From assembly GCF_958295425.1 (NCBI RefSeq), contig NC_081144.1:3521739-3585738 (forward strand): DNA of 64,000 nt, given 5' to 3'. Below, piece by piece: positions 13,001 to 22,681 of the stretch. The DNA is from Solea solea (lineage: Eukaryota; Chordata; Actinopteri; Pleuronectiformes; Soleidae). Within the stretch, counting starts at the first letter, position 1. Each line of letters opens with the position of its first letter. The position numbers and the translations under genes are program-made. The notes under the pieces were generated by a model. The model made no database searches, was not told the DNA's origin, and was given only the letters and a program-made list of their open reading frames with translations.

Positions 13001-16000
13001 TTCCCCATTTCAGAAAGTCACTGTTTTCTGCATTAGGAATCGTTATATCAGTGGAGCATAAGTATAATATTCATGAGAAAGTGTGTTTGGTATTTGGAGG
13101 AGGAGAAAACACCAGTGACTCCTTGTGTTGTAAGTCTGAAAACATCTGCCTGAACGCTAATTGCAGAAGTGGAAGAGGCAAGTCTGTTTTTTTGTTCCAA
13201 TTTATCGCCAATCTCCCTCTACTTATGGGTTTCTTTTATGAGCGGCTTTCTGCTTCTGGAGCAGATGTTGTTTTGTTTTTTTTTCTATTTATTTATAAGA
13301 GCAGGGTAAAACGCGGATCGGGGCGTTTGTTGTTGTTTTTTTAGCGTAGACACGTTACAGATGAGAGATAACGACAACATTTCCTGTCAGTGACCTGGAA
13401 GGCCCCCTGAGACTAACCAGAGTGAGCTGGGTTGTTAGCGGCGATCCTCGCGGCAGCGGCACTCGAGGAGTGAACTCTCACACGGCCCTCGCTCTGGAAT
13501 TCACCCTCCTTTTCATCCTACAGGAAAATTATACATCTGCTCAGTCCACTCCCATGTGCAGCATGTCGTGACAGCGCCGCTGTTGATAAAAAACAAGCGC
13601 CGGAGATGGTAATTATCCTTCAGACATGTGCTAAATCAACTTATACCCATCTAATAGTTTGCCTTCGACGGCGCGGTTGGTGTTTGGTCAAATGGGGAGG
13701 GGAAGTTAGTGAGCGGAGCGTGTGTACGTGGAGGTGTTCTTCAAGATGAGGCGATTACTAGGAAGATTGGGAAACCAGCGGCCTCACGGGAGACAGGTAA
13801 TCACATTGGCTCATGGGGGAGCAGCGAGTAGCGTCTGGCAATCAAGCCACAACAGTGCTCTCATTCATCACATGGGTATTATGCTGCTCACAGGTACAAC
13901 CCCCCCCAAGAAATCCTATACCACGTCCAGCCCAGCATCAGAAAGCCTAAACAATCCCATCCCCCCCTTCTGAGCACACACACCGTGTCTGGCTGGGAAG
14001 AGAGCGGGCAAAATAAGAGAGGTAGTTACTGCCTGAAAGGTAAAATCATTTGTTTAAAGAAAAATGCAGCTCCATATCATGCCTTCTCGTTTCTTCTTCA
14101 GATCACTTTGTCGTCGTCGGCTAAAAGTGTTGAGAGCAGGCGTTATCAGCCGGAGCTGTGTTAACATGTCACTGCTTTGGAGAGGCTTCACTTTGACCTT
14201 CACCAGTGAACTTGCACACACACACGCACGGAGAAGCAGCAACCGCAGAGTTCAAGGTCATTACAAACCCATCCCACAACTGAGCTGGATTCAATCATAA
14301 TGCATCTATGATGTAGAATAGTTGTGGTTTTTGCACTGAATAAATACATTTCTTTACAAGATGAGAGTCTTTTATGCTTTTTATGTTTACATTCATTGTA
14401 TATTTTTACTACCGAGAGTAACTGCACCTTATTACATATGTATATGTATATTTATATTATATTTATATTTATATTTATATATATATGTAAATAATTTTTA
14501 TCCTAGTTACTTGTATATTGTTTATTTGTTGTTGATTATCTATTGTTGAGCTGCTGTAACGCCGTTTTCTCTCCACTGTGAGATAAATAAAAAGCTATCT
14601 TATCTTTTCTTATCCAGACTTGAACTGACACTCGTCTTCTTTCAAGCTGCACTGTGTAACTGTATGATTTTGTTCTTGTTGTTGATGTAATAATGAATAA
14701 ATAAAATCAAGCAAAACTATCAGACCTGACTGAGGAAGCAAGTGTGTGTTTACACCATACACCGGCAGCGCAGGGAGGGACAGGAGGAGAATTCTCCTGT
14801 GAAACTTCATCAGCACGTCTTAGTGTTTTCAGTCTTACTCCAACCTGTTTGCAGGCGTCTCATTTCACGAGCACCGTGCTGCTGTTGCCTCGCTCAGTCT
14901 CGACATTAAACAAATCACCTCCTCTGTGCAGCGCGGGAATGTCACTGAGAAACACACAGATATGTGAAGCTGATCGGCTTCATCAGCATGATGAGAACTA
15001 GAAGAAATCATTTGAATGTAACAGACATTTTAATGTGTGCACATGTAACGAAATGCAGAAAACGGTTTGTTTTAAACGCATATTCTCAGCGTCTGAAGTT
15101 CACTGACACAGAAACCCCTTACATATGCATTCTGCATATATTCTATGCATACCTATGTTGACCCCGGTGCTGAAAGGAAAGAAAAGACGTGGCAGGTCTC
15201 AACAGAAATCATAGGTTGTAAAGTAGGTTAACGACACTGTGTGTAGTAAGAGAGTTCTCCAAAAATAAAATCCTAATCTTTAGTACTTCAGTCAGTGCAG
15301 TGGTCACGAGGAGGAAATGACCAGGCTCAGACACTTCATTCATTAATGATTCAACTCCTCTGAATTCCAGGGAGAAACATGTTAGGTTTCCTTGTATCAC
15401 ATCGGGCTAAAAGATTATGATTAACTACTTTGTCATTACTGCTGCTTTGTGCTATGATTTATATCTTTATTATGCACTTTTTATCCTGATTATTAATCTG
15501 ATTTTGTTGTCATTGATGTGGTGTAAGATGTTTTGTAACTTCCAGGTGAATTAAAAAAGAAGAAGAAGAATCTACTTCTACTAAATATGGCCGCATTTTT
15601 ATACAGTATAAAACGTCCCATTTCAGAATGAGATGTCCGAGTCTCACTTGTTCACGCACCTGCGGAGAAACGGAAACATGCTAAGTCTAGTTGTTCTCTT
15701 CTCTCAATAAGGTAGATAAATGTTATCCAGAGAAAACAGACTTTGCATTCAATTGTTGTTCCTGGACCGCTGCCAGCTTGAATAGAGCGATTATGAATTT
15801 CTCCTGAAAAGACAGGATGTGAGAGGAGGGAGAGGAAGATGACCGGCCTCATATCACCATTTTCAAATACATTTGACCTTGACCTTGACCTACTCAAGGT
15901 GACTCATGATCACTTTCTTTTGTACCTGATAGTGACAATGATACCTTTACCACAACCTTGATATCAGTCCTGTATCATCCTTTGCCTCTTTTAAACAGCT

Positions 16001-18307
16001 TAGATGTTAATGAGACACTTCTGCTGATACTCATTCTTTCTTTTTCTCCAATATCAGATCCTATGATTTGTGGCCAGTATTGGACCAATGTCATTACTGC
16101 GAATCATAGCAGCTCAACCCTAATGTGTACTGTAGTCAATACATCATCACATACTATCATTACTGTCCTTTCTTGTTGTTGTTCCATGGATTTATCCAAA
16201 CTTTAAAGCAGGGGTGTCAAATTCATTGTAGTTCAGGGGTCACATACAGCGCAATTTGATCTCAAGTGGGCCAGACTGCTAAAATAATAGCATAATAATC
16301 TATAAACAAGCTATATTTTCCCTTTTTTTACATTTAATGAATGTTTTTGCAAAAGTGTACAGGTGTCTGTACCTGAAAAATATACTATTTCACGTTATAA
16401 TTGGATTCTAAGAAATTCATCCTCAGGGCCAGATTGGACCCTCTGGTGTGCCAATTATGGCCCGTGAAGCCGTATGTTTGACAACCCTGCCTTAAAGGGT
16501 TCCCTCCTCTGTTGAGCCTCAGGGGTCTAACTAAAGGGTCAAAGGACAGAGTGCGTTGTACTGATTGTGATGTCACAGAGGCAAACTATGAGTTGTGAGA
16601 ATCCCGGGAAGGGCCAGGGCCTGGGGTGCCCCTGAGCAAGGCACCCAATCCCCCATTGTTTGCCCCGGGCGCAGTTATGTGCTGTCCTCTGCTCCTGCGC
16701 CTGGCTTGTGTGTGTTCACTACTGGTGTGTAAAAAGTTAAAAAAAGGACAAATTCACGTTTGACACCCTCTGCTTTAAAGGGTTCCCTCCTCTGTTGATC
16801 CCTCAGGGTCTAACAAAGGGTCTAAGTATAGAGGGTGTTGTACTGATTGTGACGTCACAGCAGCAAACTGTACAAACATAAATGGATATGATTTTATTTT
16901 GGTCCACAAAAAGAGTTTGGAACCTGCTGATCACAATTTGTCGCAGCTCTTACCTTGAGCGTCTCCCTCCACATCCTGGGACTGGTAGTTGTGGAGGGTC
17001 TGGGGCTGTCGTAGAGGCTGCTCACCCTCCTCTTTCATCCTGACCGGGGCTCTGTGTGTAGGACGGAACTGGACGGTGGGGTACGAGGCCTGCTCCTCTC
17101 TACCGAGCGTCTGCTTTTGCTCCACATGTCCTCTGTGAGTGCCGAAGTGGGAGCTGTCATGATTTGCGGCGTGACCGTCGCTGCGTTTGTGATGGCTGAA
17201 GTGCCTGCCAGTTTTGTTGGCGTGTGCTGCGTGTGCTGCGTCTCTCACAGCGTCCTGCACCGCTCTGTGCCCGTCACTGTTATGTCTACTGGTCGTTTGA
17301 CTAATTTCCTGCAGCAGGCTGTGGTTCTCTGTGGTCGCCGTCTGTGTGCTACTAGTAGTTGTTAGCAGTGGTGTTTTTTTGGTCTGGGCCCCTGCGGTGG
17401 TTGGACCAGCGTTATGAGTGACTTCATCCTCCTCGCTGCTCCTCGCTGGATTCTGGTTTTGTTGTTTTTCTCTCATTTCATGTCTCCTGTCATCATGAGA
17501 GCTGAAGGAAGTGGAACTTGACTCGGGGTGAGCTGGTGGTACTGTAGTAGATTCCAGTGGCTGGGCCAGATCTGGGATTGTGGGAGATGTCGGTTCTGCA
17601 AGTGTGTAGTCATAATCCTCTGTGCCAAAACTGGGTGGGTCCTGCTTATACAGCGGTAGAGTGTTCCCCACTGCCAGCTTGGGAAAGGGTTCTACGGGCC
17701 TTGTTTGTTGGCCGCTGTGGCGACTGTTAATACCCCTCGAAGGGTTGTTGTTTTCTGTCTTTCTCACCCATGTTGGGTTATTGACCTTTTGGAGGTCGCA
17801 GCCAGAGATGGGTGAACACATTAACTTCCCACCTTCATTTGGACAGTGGCAAACCTGGCACTGTTCCATCTGAAAGGAGTGTCCTGCTTCATATTTCTTG
17901 CTGCCGTGCACGCAGCCAATTCGCCCGCACTGCATGCAGCCATCTGCAGGTTGTAAAATATCAATGCAGTTGGGGGGAATTTCAGGGCACGGAATAAACC
18001 GGCAGCCTATTTTGCCTCCTCCCTGGGGACAGGAGCATTCGGTGCTTCCGAAATCCACAAAGTAAGACTCCCTCTCTGGGACTTTCCCCTTCCGGAACCC
18101 TGCCCGGACGCAGTCATAGTACTGGTATCCCTCGCAGGTGCAGCCTCTCTGCTTACAGGTGGTGCAGCAGGCGCCCTTTTCTGAAACGGTTTCAATGCAG
18201 TTCTGAAGAGCAGGACAGTCCACACCTGCGCAGTCTCTCTGGCTCAGACAGACGTCGACGCACAGAATCGCCCAACTCACAAACAACGCTGCCTTTTGAA
18301 TGTTCAT
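948..18307 (-). CDS. fbln2: fibulin-2, 5' portion of gene (six coding exons, partial at left edge)
   Basis: Fibulin-2 is a secreted, calcium-binding extracellular matrix glycoprotein that bridges fibronectin, laminin, fibrillin and other matrix proteins in basement membranes and elastic fibres. Six coding exons read on the minus strand in the order 18307-16954, 6647-6533, 5632-5503, 4597-4360, 2393-2175 and 1076-948. Reading phases match at every junction (1, 2, 0, 1, 1, then 1 out). They encode about 728 residues: signal peptide, cysteine-rich N domain, three anaphylatoxin-like units, an acidic linker, EGF-like domain 1 and a second acidic linker. The order matches human fibulin-2 as I remember it. 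The remaining EGF repeats and the C-terminal domain lie left of the window. Fibulin-1 is excluded by the long cysteine-rich plus cysteine-free N domain. The gene is divergent from nup210. Confidence 0.93.
2175..2393 (-). CDS. fbln2: fbln2 exon: EGF-like domain 1 (calcium binding)
   Basis: The acceptor is gcttgcag/TGTCAG and the donor GCACAAG/GTAGCG, with phase 1 at both ends (219 nt, 73 codons). After an acidic lead-in, the domain starts DMDECLIYEGTICHHRC and has NTPGSFRCECFPGYVLQDD, ending with FTC. The D-x-D-E-C start and the later N and aromatic residues fit a calcium-binding EGF module. Because the exon is symmetrical (phase 1-1), it could be skipped without a frameshift. Confidence 0.94.
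2860..2965. repeat. dispersed repeat fragment with (CA)n
   Basis: The stretch CGCTTTATCCTCCACCCGAG then AACATGCAAACTCCATGCAG is a common fish repeat phrase. It is interrupted by a CA microsatellite. Confidence 0.5.
3290..3665 (+). pseudogene. LINE ORF2 C-terminal remnant in an fbln2 intron
   Basis: Broken frames read RRRRPRGRPRTRWRDYISSL then WEHLGNPESELDDV. This is the 3' end of a non-LTR retrotransposon polyprotein that is very common in fish genomes. Frameshifts and stops are frequent. I cannot assign the LINE clade without a search. Confidence 0.7.
3676..3800 (-). repeat. inverted, internally shortened fragment of the Harbinger-like MITE family
   Basis: The stretch GACACAGGAGCTGCTGGTCT and what follows match the reverse complement of 9020-9220. 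It directly abuts the LINE remnant. Confidence 0.55.
4234..4275. repeat. poly-C/poly-G tract in an fbln2 intron
   Basis: C17, TGCA, C21 on the plus strand, so the fbln2 transcript carries two long G runs 85-126 nt past the exon 4360-4597 donor. Confidence 0.95.
4360..4597 (-). CDS. fbln2: fbln2 exon: third anaphylatoxin-like unit and poly-Glu linker
   Basis: The acceptor is atctgcag/GAGTGC in phase 0. Residues of about 534-560 read ECCGCCSLGLQFRREGHHC, continuing to LNCCK, which is the third anaphylatoxin-like unit. It runs directly into an acidic stretch of ten glutamates, one valine and four more glutamates, encoded almost wholly by GAG codons (plus strand about 4437-4490 reads as CTC repeats). 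A hydrophilic linker ends at CCGAAAAAAG/GTATTG in phase 1. The homopolymer length is likely to vary between individuals. Confidence 0.92.
5503..5632 (-). CDS. fbln2: fbln2 exon: second anaphylatoxin-like unit, followed by a GC donor
   Basis: The acceptor is cctgccag/GACTTC in phase 2. The translation has the landmark QQQCCLGSLRENRCLAG, then EGRMCEEEASDNCGIDSFK, as in the second anaphylatoxin-like unit of fibulin-2 (residues of about 490-533). To join the next exon in frame at SFK/ECCGCC the intron must begin AA/GCAAGT, a GC donor with otherwise good consensus. The nearby GT (AA/GTATCT, four bases downstream) would put the next exon out of frame. Confidence 0.9.
6533..6647 (-). CDS. fbln2: fbln2 exon: first anaphylatoxin-like unit
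   Basis: The acceptor is ttccag/TGTCTG and the donor CTGCTG/GTAGGG. Phase is 1 in and 2 out. The exon encodes residues of about 452-489, with ELVKTCCETGENWA then a run of cysteines ending DRHSIC. The CC-x-x-G-x-x-x-A pattern marks an anaphylatoxin-like domain of the fibulin type. The exon is separated from the preceding coding exon by a large repeat-filled intron. Confidence 0.92.
8814..9344. mobile_element. second copy of the Harbinger-like MITE, broken by a hAT-like insertion
   Basis: It starts TTA/AAGGGATAG and shares long stretches with 22080-22681, such as GAGGCGGCAGTAG and GAGATAAAGTGGCAA. The similarity stops at 9344, where another element begins. The right end was not located with certainty. 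Confidence 0.7.
9345..9814. mobile_element. hAT-like MITE inserted in the Harbinger-like copy
   Basis: The termini are similar inverted repeats, starting ACAGGAATATTCAA and ending TTTGAATATGCTG. Near-identical 8-bp flanks occur at 9337-9344 (TGTCTAAG) and 9815-9822 (GGTCTAAG), which fits a hAT target duplication. The right end carries a GCCACATGTGGC palindrome. Confidence 0.65.
9836..10148. mobile_element. hAT-like MITE (GGTGTCAAAC family), copy 1
   Basis: It starts CAGCGGTGTCAAACTC and ends GTTTGACACCCCTG, imperfect inverted repeats. Flanks GTGTGAGG and GTATAAGG match at 6 of 8 bases. The interior matches the copy at 16209. Confidence 0.75.
10630..10830. repeat. dispersed repeat with GT tract (GGTTAAGGTTAGG family)
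   Basis: The phrases TGTGTGTGCAAATGTGT and GGTTAAAGTTAGG recur with variation at 11395-11740 and 19840-20155. The 169-codon reading frame here is explained by the repeat. Confidence 0.5.
11337..11360. repeat. (AAC)n microsatellite
   Basis: Eight AAC units in the large fbln2 intron. Confidence 0.9.
11395..11740. repeat. dispersed repeat with GT tracts
   Basis: It has two GTGCAAATGTGTGTGTGTGT blocks about 230 bp apart and the phrase CCTGGTCCTAATGAGGCAGA. This suggests a tandem pair of one unit. Confidence 0.55.
12160..12430. repeat. dispersed repeat X, copy 1
   Basis: It shares CAACCTGTTTGCAGGCGTCT-like and ACTGAGAAACACAGAGA phrases with 14720-14970, plus a GTCAAACTGCTGAAGG phrase also seen at 60140-60420. 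No coding capacity is evident. Confidence 0.5.
14720..14970. repeat. dispersed repeat X, copy 2
   Basis: The phrases GTTTTCAGTCTTACTCC, ACATTAAACAAATCA and CACTGAGAAACACACAGA align with 12290-12415. It starts with TGACTGAGGAAGCAAGTGTG, similar to 60168. Confidence 0.5.
16209..16489. mobile_element. hAT-like MITE (GGTGTCAAAC family), copy 2
   Basis: It starts CAGGGGTGTCAAATTC and ends GTTTGACAACCCTG. Flanks CTTTAAAG (16201-16208) and CCTTAAAG (16490-16497) match at 7 of 8 bases, as for a hAT 8-bp duplication. It shares the internal stretch around GATCTCAAGTGG with copy 1. Confidence 0.82.
16954..18307 (-). CDS. fbln2: fbln2 first coding exon: signal peptide and N domain
   Basis: The start is the ATG at 18307-18305, with A at -3. 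The open frame extends upstream only to a TTG at 18322, so this is the first usable start. Residues 1 to about 22 form a hydrophobic signal peptide ending near VCLS/QRDC. Residues of about 25-165 are the cysteine-rich subdomain, with the landmark EGYQYYDCVRAGFRKGK and the stretch YFVDFGSTECSCPQGGGKIG, which closely resemble human fibulin-2. The rest, to residue 451, has almost no cysteine and is rich in Ser, Thr, Pro and Gln, matching the Nb subdomain. It includes a His-rich stretch at about 359-397 with an NKT glycosylation sequon. The exon ends at CTCAAG/GTAAGA in phase 1. Confidence 0.93.
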
Positions 18308-18415
18308 TTTTGTATTTAACAAAAAAAAAAAAAGTATTCCAAGTTAGTTCTTCAGTAAACTTGTCTTCAGGCTCAATTTAACTCCAGGTGAGAACAGAAT
18401 GTTGTGTCTTTGTGC
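18308..18415 (-). other. fbln2: probable fbln2 5' UTR part of exon 2
   Basis: A good acceptor, actttcacag/GCAC, ends at 18416 on the minus strand, 108 nt upstream of the start codon. No AG lies between the start codon and the 13-T run just upstream, so the splice acceptor must be farther back. The weaker site ctgaag/AACTAA (about 18346) is the alternative. Confidence 0.5.
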
Positions 18416-20664
18416 CTGTGAAAGTAAACAGTGGTTAATGATTCAGCTCCAAAAACAGGTCATTATTTTACTGTTGTTCAATCAAAACACGTGTTTTAAC
18501 TTAATAACCTGTCTGCTTAAGTTTGTCCAGCTGCCAAAAGCGCATTTTCCGTGCCTACTTGTTTGGCACCACAGGCAAAGAAAAGCTGTGATTTCTGTTT
18601 GATTGCACATGAATGGAAATTTGGCTAAAAGTCAAGCTGACTGAGGGAAAAATGTACAATAATAACGCAACAAAAATTGTCATTTGTTGGAGAGAGAGAA
18701 AAAAAAACAGCTATGAAATAACAGACCCTCCCTTCTAGAACAATGTTATACTTTGCCACATTGTGCCGAGCATAAAACCTGCTTATGTGGATTAAGTCTC
18801 ATAAAATTCCAATTAAATTGTCTGCTTTCACGGAACGATTGTGCAACACAGTGACATCTCAGTGTAAAGAAGTAGCCGATGGAGCATAAACGGTTTCCGT
18901 CACAGAAAGATTCATGATTTCATGTAAATGTATTGTTATCGTGAGCAAATCTGTCTCTTTTTTCCCCCTTCCTCTTTTGCACTTGTGCAATTTAGATCAT
19001 GTGACAAGGGATGAAATCAAAAATCTTTATGATAAACTTTAGACATTTCCCAGTGAAGTTTCTAAACACTTTGACATGTTGACACAGTGTATTTCCTTAT
19101 CACATTTTTCCCCTCTAAAGTCCCTTAACTCTGTGTCCTTGGAAAAGCTTCCCAGCAAAGAGCTGCAGCTGTATACAGAATGATTTTGTCTTCACTAGAA
19201 ACAGCCCATAGTTGTGTTTATTGGAAGTGTGGAGATCCTGCTTTAGCACACGGCACCTACAAATCCACGGGTGTGACTTAAAAAGCAATGACTTTCAGTC
19301 AATGTGCCAGATTGTGCGGTGAGAAAATAAGGGGAATCTAATTCAATTTGCTCAGCGAAAAACACGCTGCCTCTAATTTAAAGTAAAAATAAAAACCAAG
19401 AGGTCACCACAATGGGGGCACGGGTCATGAAAGCAAACATCTGTATTTCTGCCTTCTGTTTTAATCCAGGCGAAGCCACAAAACACAAAGTGCACCGCAG
19501 CTCCGTGTAGGAGAATCAATGATGTCTTTGTGTGCTGTGGGCACAAAATCATTTCACCAGGTCCTGCAGGGTCTTTTTTTTCTCCTTCACAGAGCTGCTG
19601 TACGAGTGCAGCCATAAAACACCACAACTCCAAACTCACTGTTTATGTTTTGGTATAACATTCACAGCATTTAACACAGAACATGAACCCCCAAACCAGA
19701 AACATGTCAAGTTTCTGTTTCCTTGTGAATGAAAAAAAAGAGAGTGTTTTTGGTTGTTTGTACAGCTTTCAGTTCAGGGAAAGTGTTGCAAAGTATTTCA
19801 AACAGCAACTGTGTGTACTTTCTTGCATAAACACTGACATTGCCAGGACCAGTGTAGTCCTCATGGAGACCAAAAACCTGCTCCTCTTTAAGGCAGAACC
19901 TATTTTGTGAGGAACTGGTTAAGTTTAGTGCTCAGATCCGAACTGTGGTGGCGGTTCAGATTAGGGTTTTAATTACTCGTGTTGTGGGGTCTGGTACACA
20001 GTCACAAGTCCTTACCATGTCAATTACTGTATTTAAGGTGAGGGCATGCTGTATATGGTGAGGATGAGGTTAGGGTTAGAGAAAGTCTCCATGAAATGAC
20101 TGTAACTCAATGTAATGTCCTCTGTCCGTGTGTGTGTGTGTGTGTGTGTGTGACCTTTATCCTTTTACGCACGGGGACACGCGCACGTGCAACAACAACA
20201 AAAAAAACACTGTCCCCCGGGCACCGACTACGCTGAAACGTCAAATCCCTGCGTATTTTATTGCCTGTTCCATGTGTTCACTTCAGCATTTAATGATGTG
20301 TCATGATCACACCGGTGAATTATTCCACATTTTGAACTTATTACGCACATATTTGTGGAAATGGAGTCCACATTATTATTTCATTCACCGTGTTGTCATG
20401 ACGCAACCAGAGACGACACCCACCACAACAACATGTCAAATAATAAACATGATTCGAACTCAAAAATAATCCAGATCACGCAGCAGTGTGCAGTCTAAAT
20501 TTATACATACTGTCCCGTCGGACCTGCCAAGTGGACATCGAAATAGCCTCAGACAAATATATTAATGATGTCCATTCAGAGTCTCTCCCTCTTCTTTTTA
20601 AAATAAACAAATAAATAAATAAATAAATAAATCTAAATCAAATCTATCAAAGCCACATTCCTAC
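18416..20664 (-). other. fbln2: fbln2 intron 1
   Basis: Apart from the repeat at 19840-20155, I see no named feature. An AAAT tandem lies at 20605-20632, just inside the donor. Confidence 0.5.
19840..20155. repeat. dispersed repeat with GT tract in fbln2 intron 1
   Basis: It holds GTAGTCCTCATGGAGACCAA, a GGTTAGGGTTAGAG phrase and a GT run ending at about 20151. Same family as 11395. Confidence 0.5.
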
Positions 20665-20750
20665 CTTGCGTCTGTGATCCTTCAGTGCCGGTGAGCTCCT
20701 GAAGAAAAGTCGTGCGTAAAGTTTGTGTCCTGACTGCGACTTTGGGAGGC
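20665..20750 (-). other. fbln2: probable noncoding first exon of fbln2
   Basis: A strong donor, CGCAAG/GTAGGA, lies at 20665/20664 on the minus strand, with GC-rich DNA upstream. Human fibulin-2 also has a noncoding first exon. The 5' end is a guess from the position of the GC boxes; no transcript start can be read from sequence alone. Confidence 0.5.
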
Positions 20751-20840
20751 TGGAGTGGTGGAAGCGCCCTCGCGGGGAGAGGGAGGGCGGGACAGACTTC
20801 CAGACTTCCACTGCATGACATCCAATTCTTTCGAAAGGAC
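20750..20840 (-). promoter_or_regulatory. fbln2: candidate fbln2 promoter
   Basis: On the minus strand this stretch holds CCCGCCCTCCCTCTCCCCGC (GC-box like) and an inverted CCAAT box (ATTGG at about 20820), with a short tandem GGAAGTCT pair between them. No TATA box is evident at a convincing distance. It is assigned by its position just upstream of the probable first exon. Confidence 0.4.
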
Positions 20841-22079
20841 TCCTGTTGCCCCCCCCCCTTTTTTTTCCCTGCTTTGTAATCATCCATTCTACGAGAAATG
20901 ACTTAACATGCAGCGACGTAAGTGGAAAATAAGTGCTGTGAGTGTCTTATCTTAGAAAAATGACAGTGGTGACGCAATGATCGTGTCTTTTAATAATCCT
21001 TTTACAATATCTACTACTTTCACCATTATTATAGGCTGATCTCCTGCCAAACTCATAAAAACGACTTTATTAGGCATTGGAATTTTGATCTGAACCTGGT
21101 CTGATGTGGTCTAGATGCAGAAAAACCATAGAAAAGTCCCTTTTTTAAACTTTTTTTTTAATTCTTTTTTTTGCATTTTCACAAACTGGAAACAATGTTT
21201 TAAATAATCTACAGCCTAATATACAGCTAATCTGGGACTATATCCAGGTTTGTGAAGTCTACAGGTTATTGATCTGGACCTGGCCAAGATGCAGGAAAAA
21301 CAAGAGAAATTTCCCCTTTTTCTGGATTTTGTCCAATATTTAAAATAAAATACAAGTGGAGCGGGTCAGAGCGGGGGTTCAGACAACGTTAAAGTTAATC
21401 TCAAAGCAGTAAGAGGTTCAGCCGCTCAGTCTCTCTTAACTTTACCCCTTAACTGCCAAATGGACGCCAACCTCAGCGTTTGGTGGTTTAATTGTACACA
21501 AGTGCTCTAAATAGACTAAAGTTAACATTTTCAATTTACTATCTGTTGCGTGTGATGAATACCAAAGACAAAAAGCAGCCTCAGTGCATAAATAGACAGA
21601 TCAGCCGGACAGAAGGGGGCACCACGGCCACTGACCACTTTGTTTTAGGGGTCTCCCTTGACTAATCAATGACAGAGATGGTCACTGGTCCCATTATTGG
21701 CTCTTTTTTGTTCATTCATGCACAAGTCACTCGTCATGAAGATCCGTAAATGTCTGTGTTTAGTGAATGAAATGTTTGATCTTAAACTATTGTTCAAAAT
21801 TCAGCTGAAGATCTTGAATTCTCTGTTGAAAACTGTGTTGAGTTGAATATTGTGGCTCTTCTGTGTAAAACTGTGGTTCATTCAGAACTTTCTGACGTTA
21901 AACTTATCTCATGTGTTCAGTTATTTTTCATAGTTGAAAAAAAAAATCACAATTTCAATTGCTGATTAAGCCAAAATTGTAGCTACTCATATGATCATTG
22001 ATAACCTAGATACATGACTTAAGTGGTCGCGTTATCCCTTAAGTAGCTGTTATCACTTTTCTCTACAGCCCTGCTCTTA

Positions 22080-22681
22080 AAGGGATAGTTCAGGGCTTGT
22101 GTGTGGTATTGACACATTATCAACACCGACAGTGACACTCGCTGCCACTGAAAACATGGCTGCTGGCACTAACCACTTCACTTAAGTCCATGATATCTCA
22201 AAAAACCCTCAAGTTTGTTTACCCCTTACTACTGCAGCAAAGTCCATGGAGGAAAACCAGCATTTTTTTGACATCACAGCACACAGCAAATGTTACTAAC
22301 GCTGCTGCCTCCATCGTTAAGTCCAAATGTGTTATCTCCTGACTCCGGGGTTTGAAATCCTTCATTGGGATTTGCTAAAGTGATATAAACTCACCAAACG
22401 AGGCAGCAGTAGTGGAGCAGCCTCCTGTGTGGCTGCGAGCTCAAAACATTGATTTTCTCTATGGACTTTAGTTCAGGAAATTGAGCTGTTTACAAACGTT
22501 GGTTTCCAGCCGGAAAAGACTGACCAACAGTGAGATAAAGCGGCAAACATTACTCTCGATGAGCCTTTTGTTAATTGTCAGAAATCAGCTGTTTTTTTGC
22601 GCCTGGTCCATGGAAACGACAGTGGCAGCTAAGTGTTGATAGTGCATGAATACCTCGTATAAAAAACATGAACTATCCCTT
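22080..22681. mobile_element. PIF/Harbinger-like MITE, complete
   Basis: The element begins AAGGGATAGTT and ends AACTATCCCTT, perfect 11-bp inverted repeats. It is flanked by TTA on both sides (22077-22079 and 22682-22684), the target duplication typical of PIF/Harbinger. It has no coding capacity (602 bp). Related copies lie at 8814 and, inverted and shorter, at 3676. Confidence 0.82.

Larger units (their letters stand above)
6648..16953 (-). other. fbln2: large fbln2 intron filled with repeats
   Basis: It contains the MITE copies at 8814, 9345, 9836 and 16209, repeat families near 10630, 11395, 12160 and 14720, and a retroposon tail near 12690. No conserved exon was recognised. A triple TGACCT at 15877-15894 is noted as a finding. 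The stretch 7120-8810 shows nothing I can name. Confidence 0.8.

Noticed and set aside
18308..18322. Upstream in-frame start giving MLNTK before the fibulin-2 signal peptide
   Set aside because: The codon at 18322 is TTG, not ATG. The ATG at 18307 gives a normal signal peptide.
20128..20469. 113-codon plus-strand frame
   Set aside because: It begins in a GT microsatellite and has no recognisable domain.
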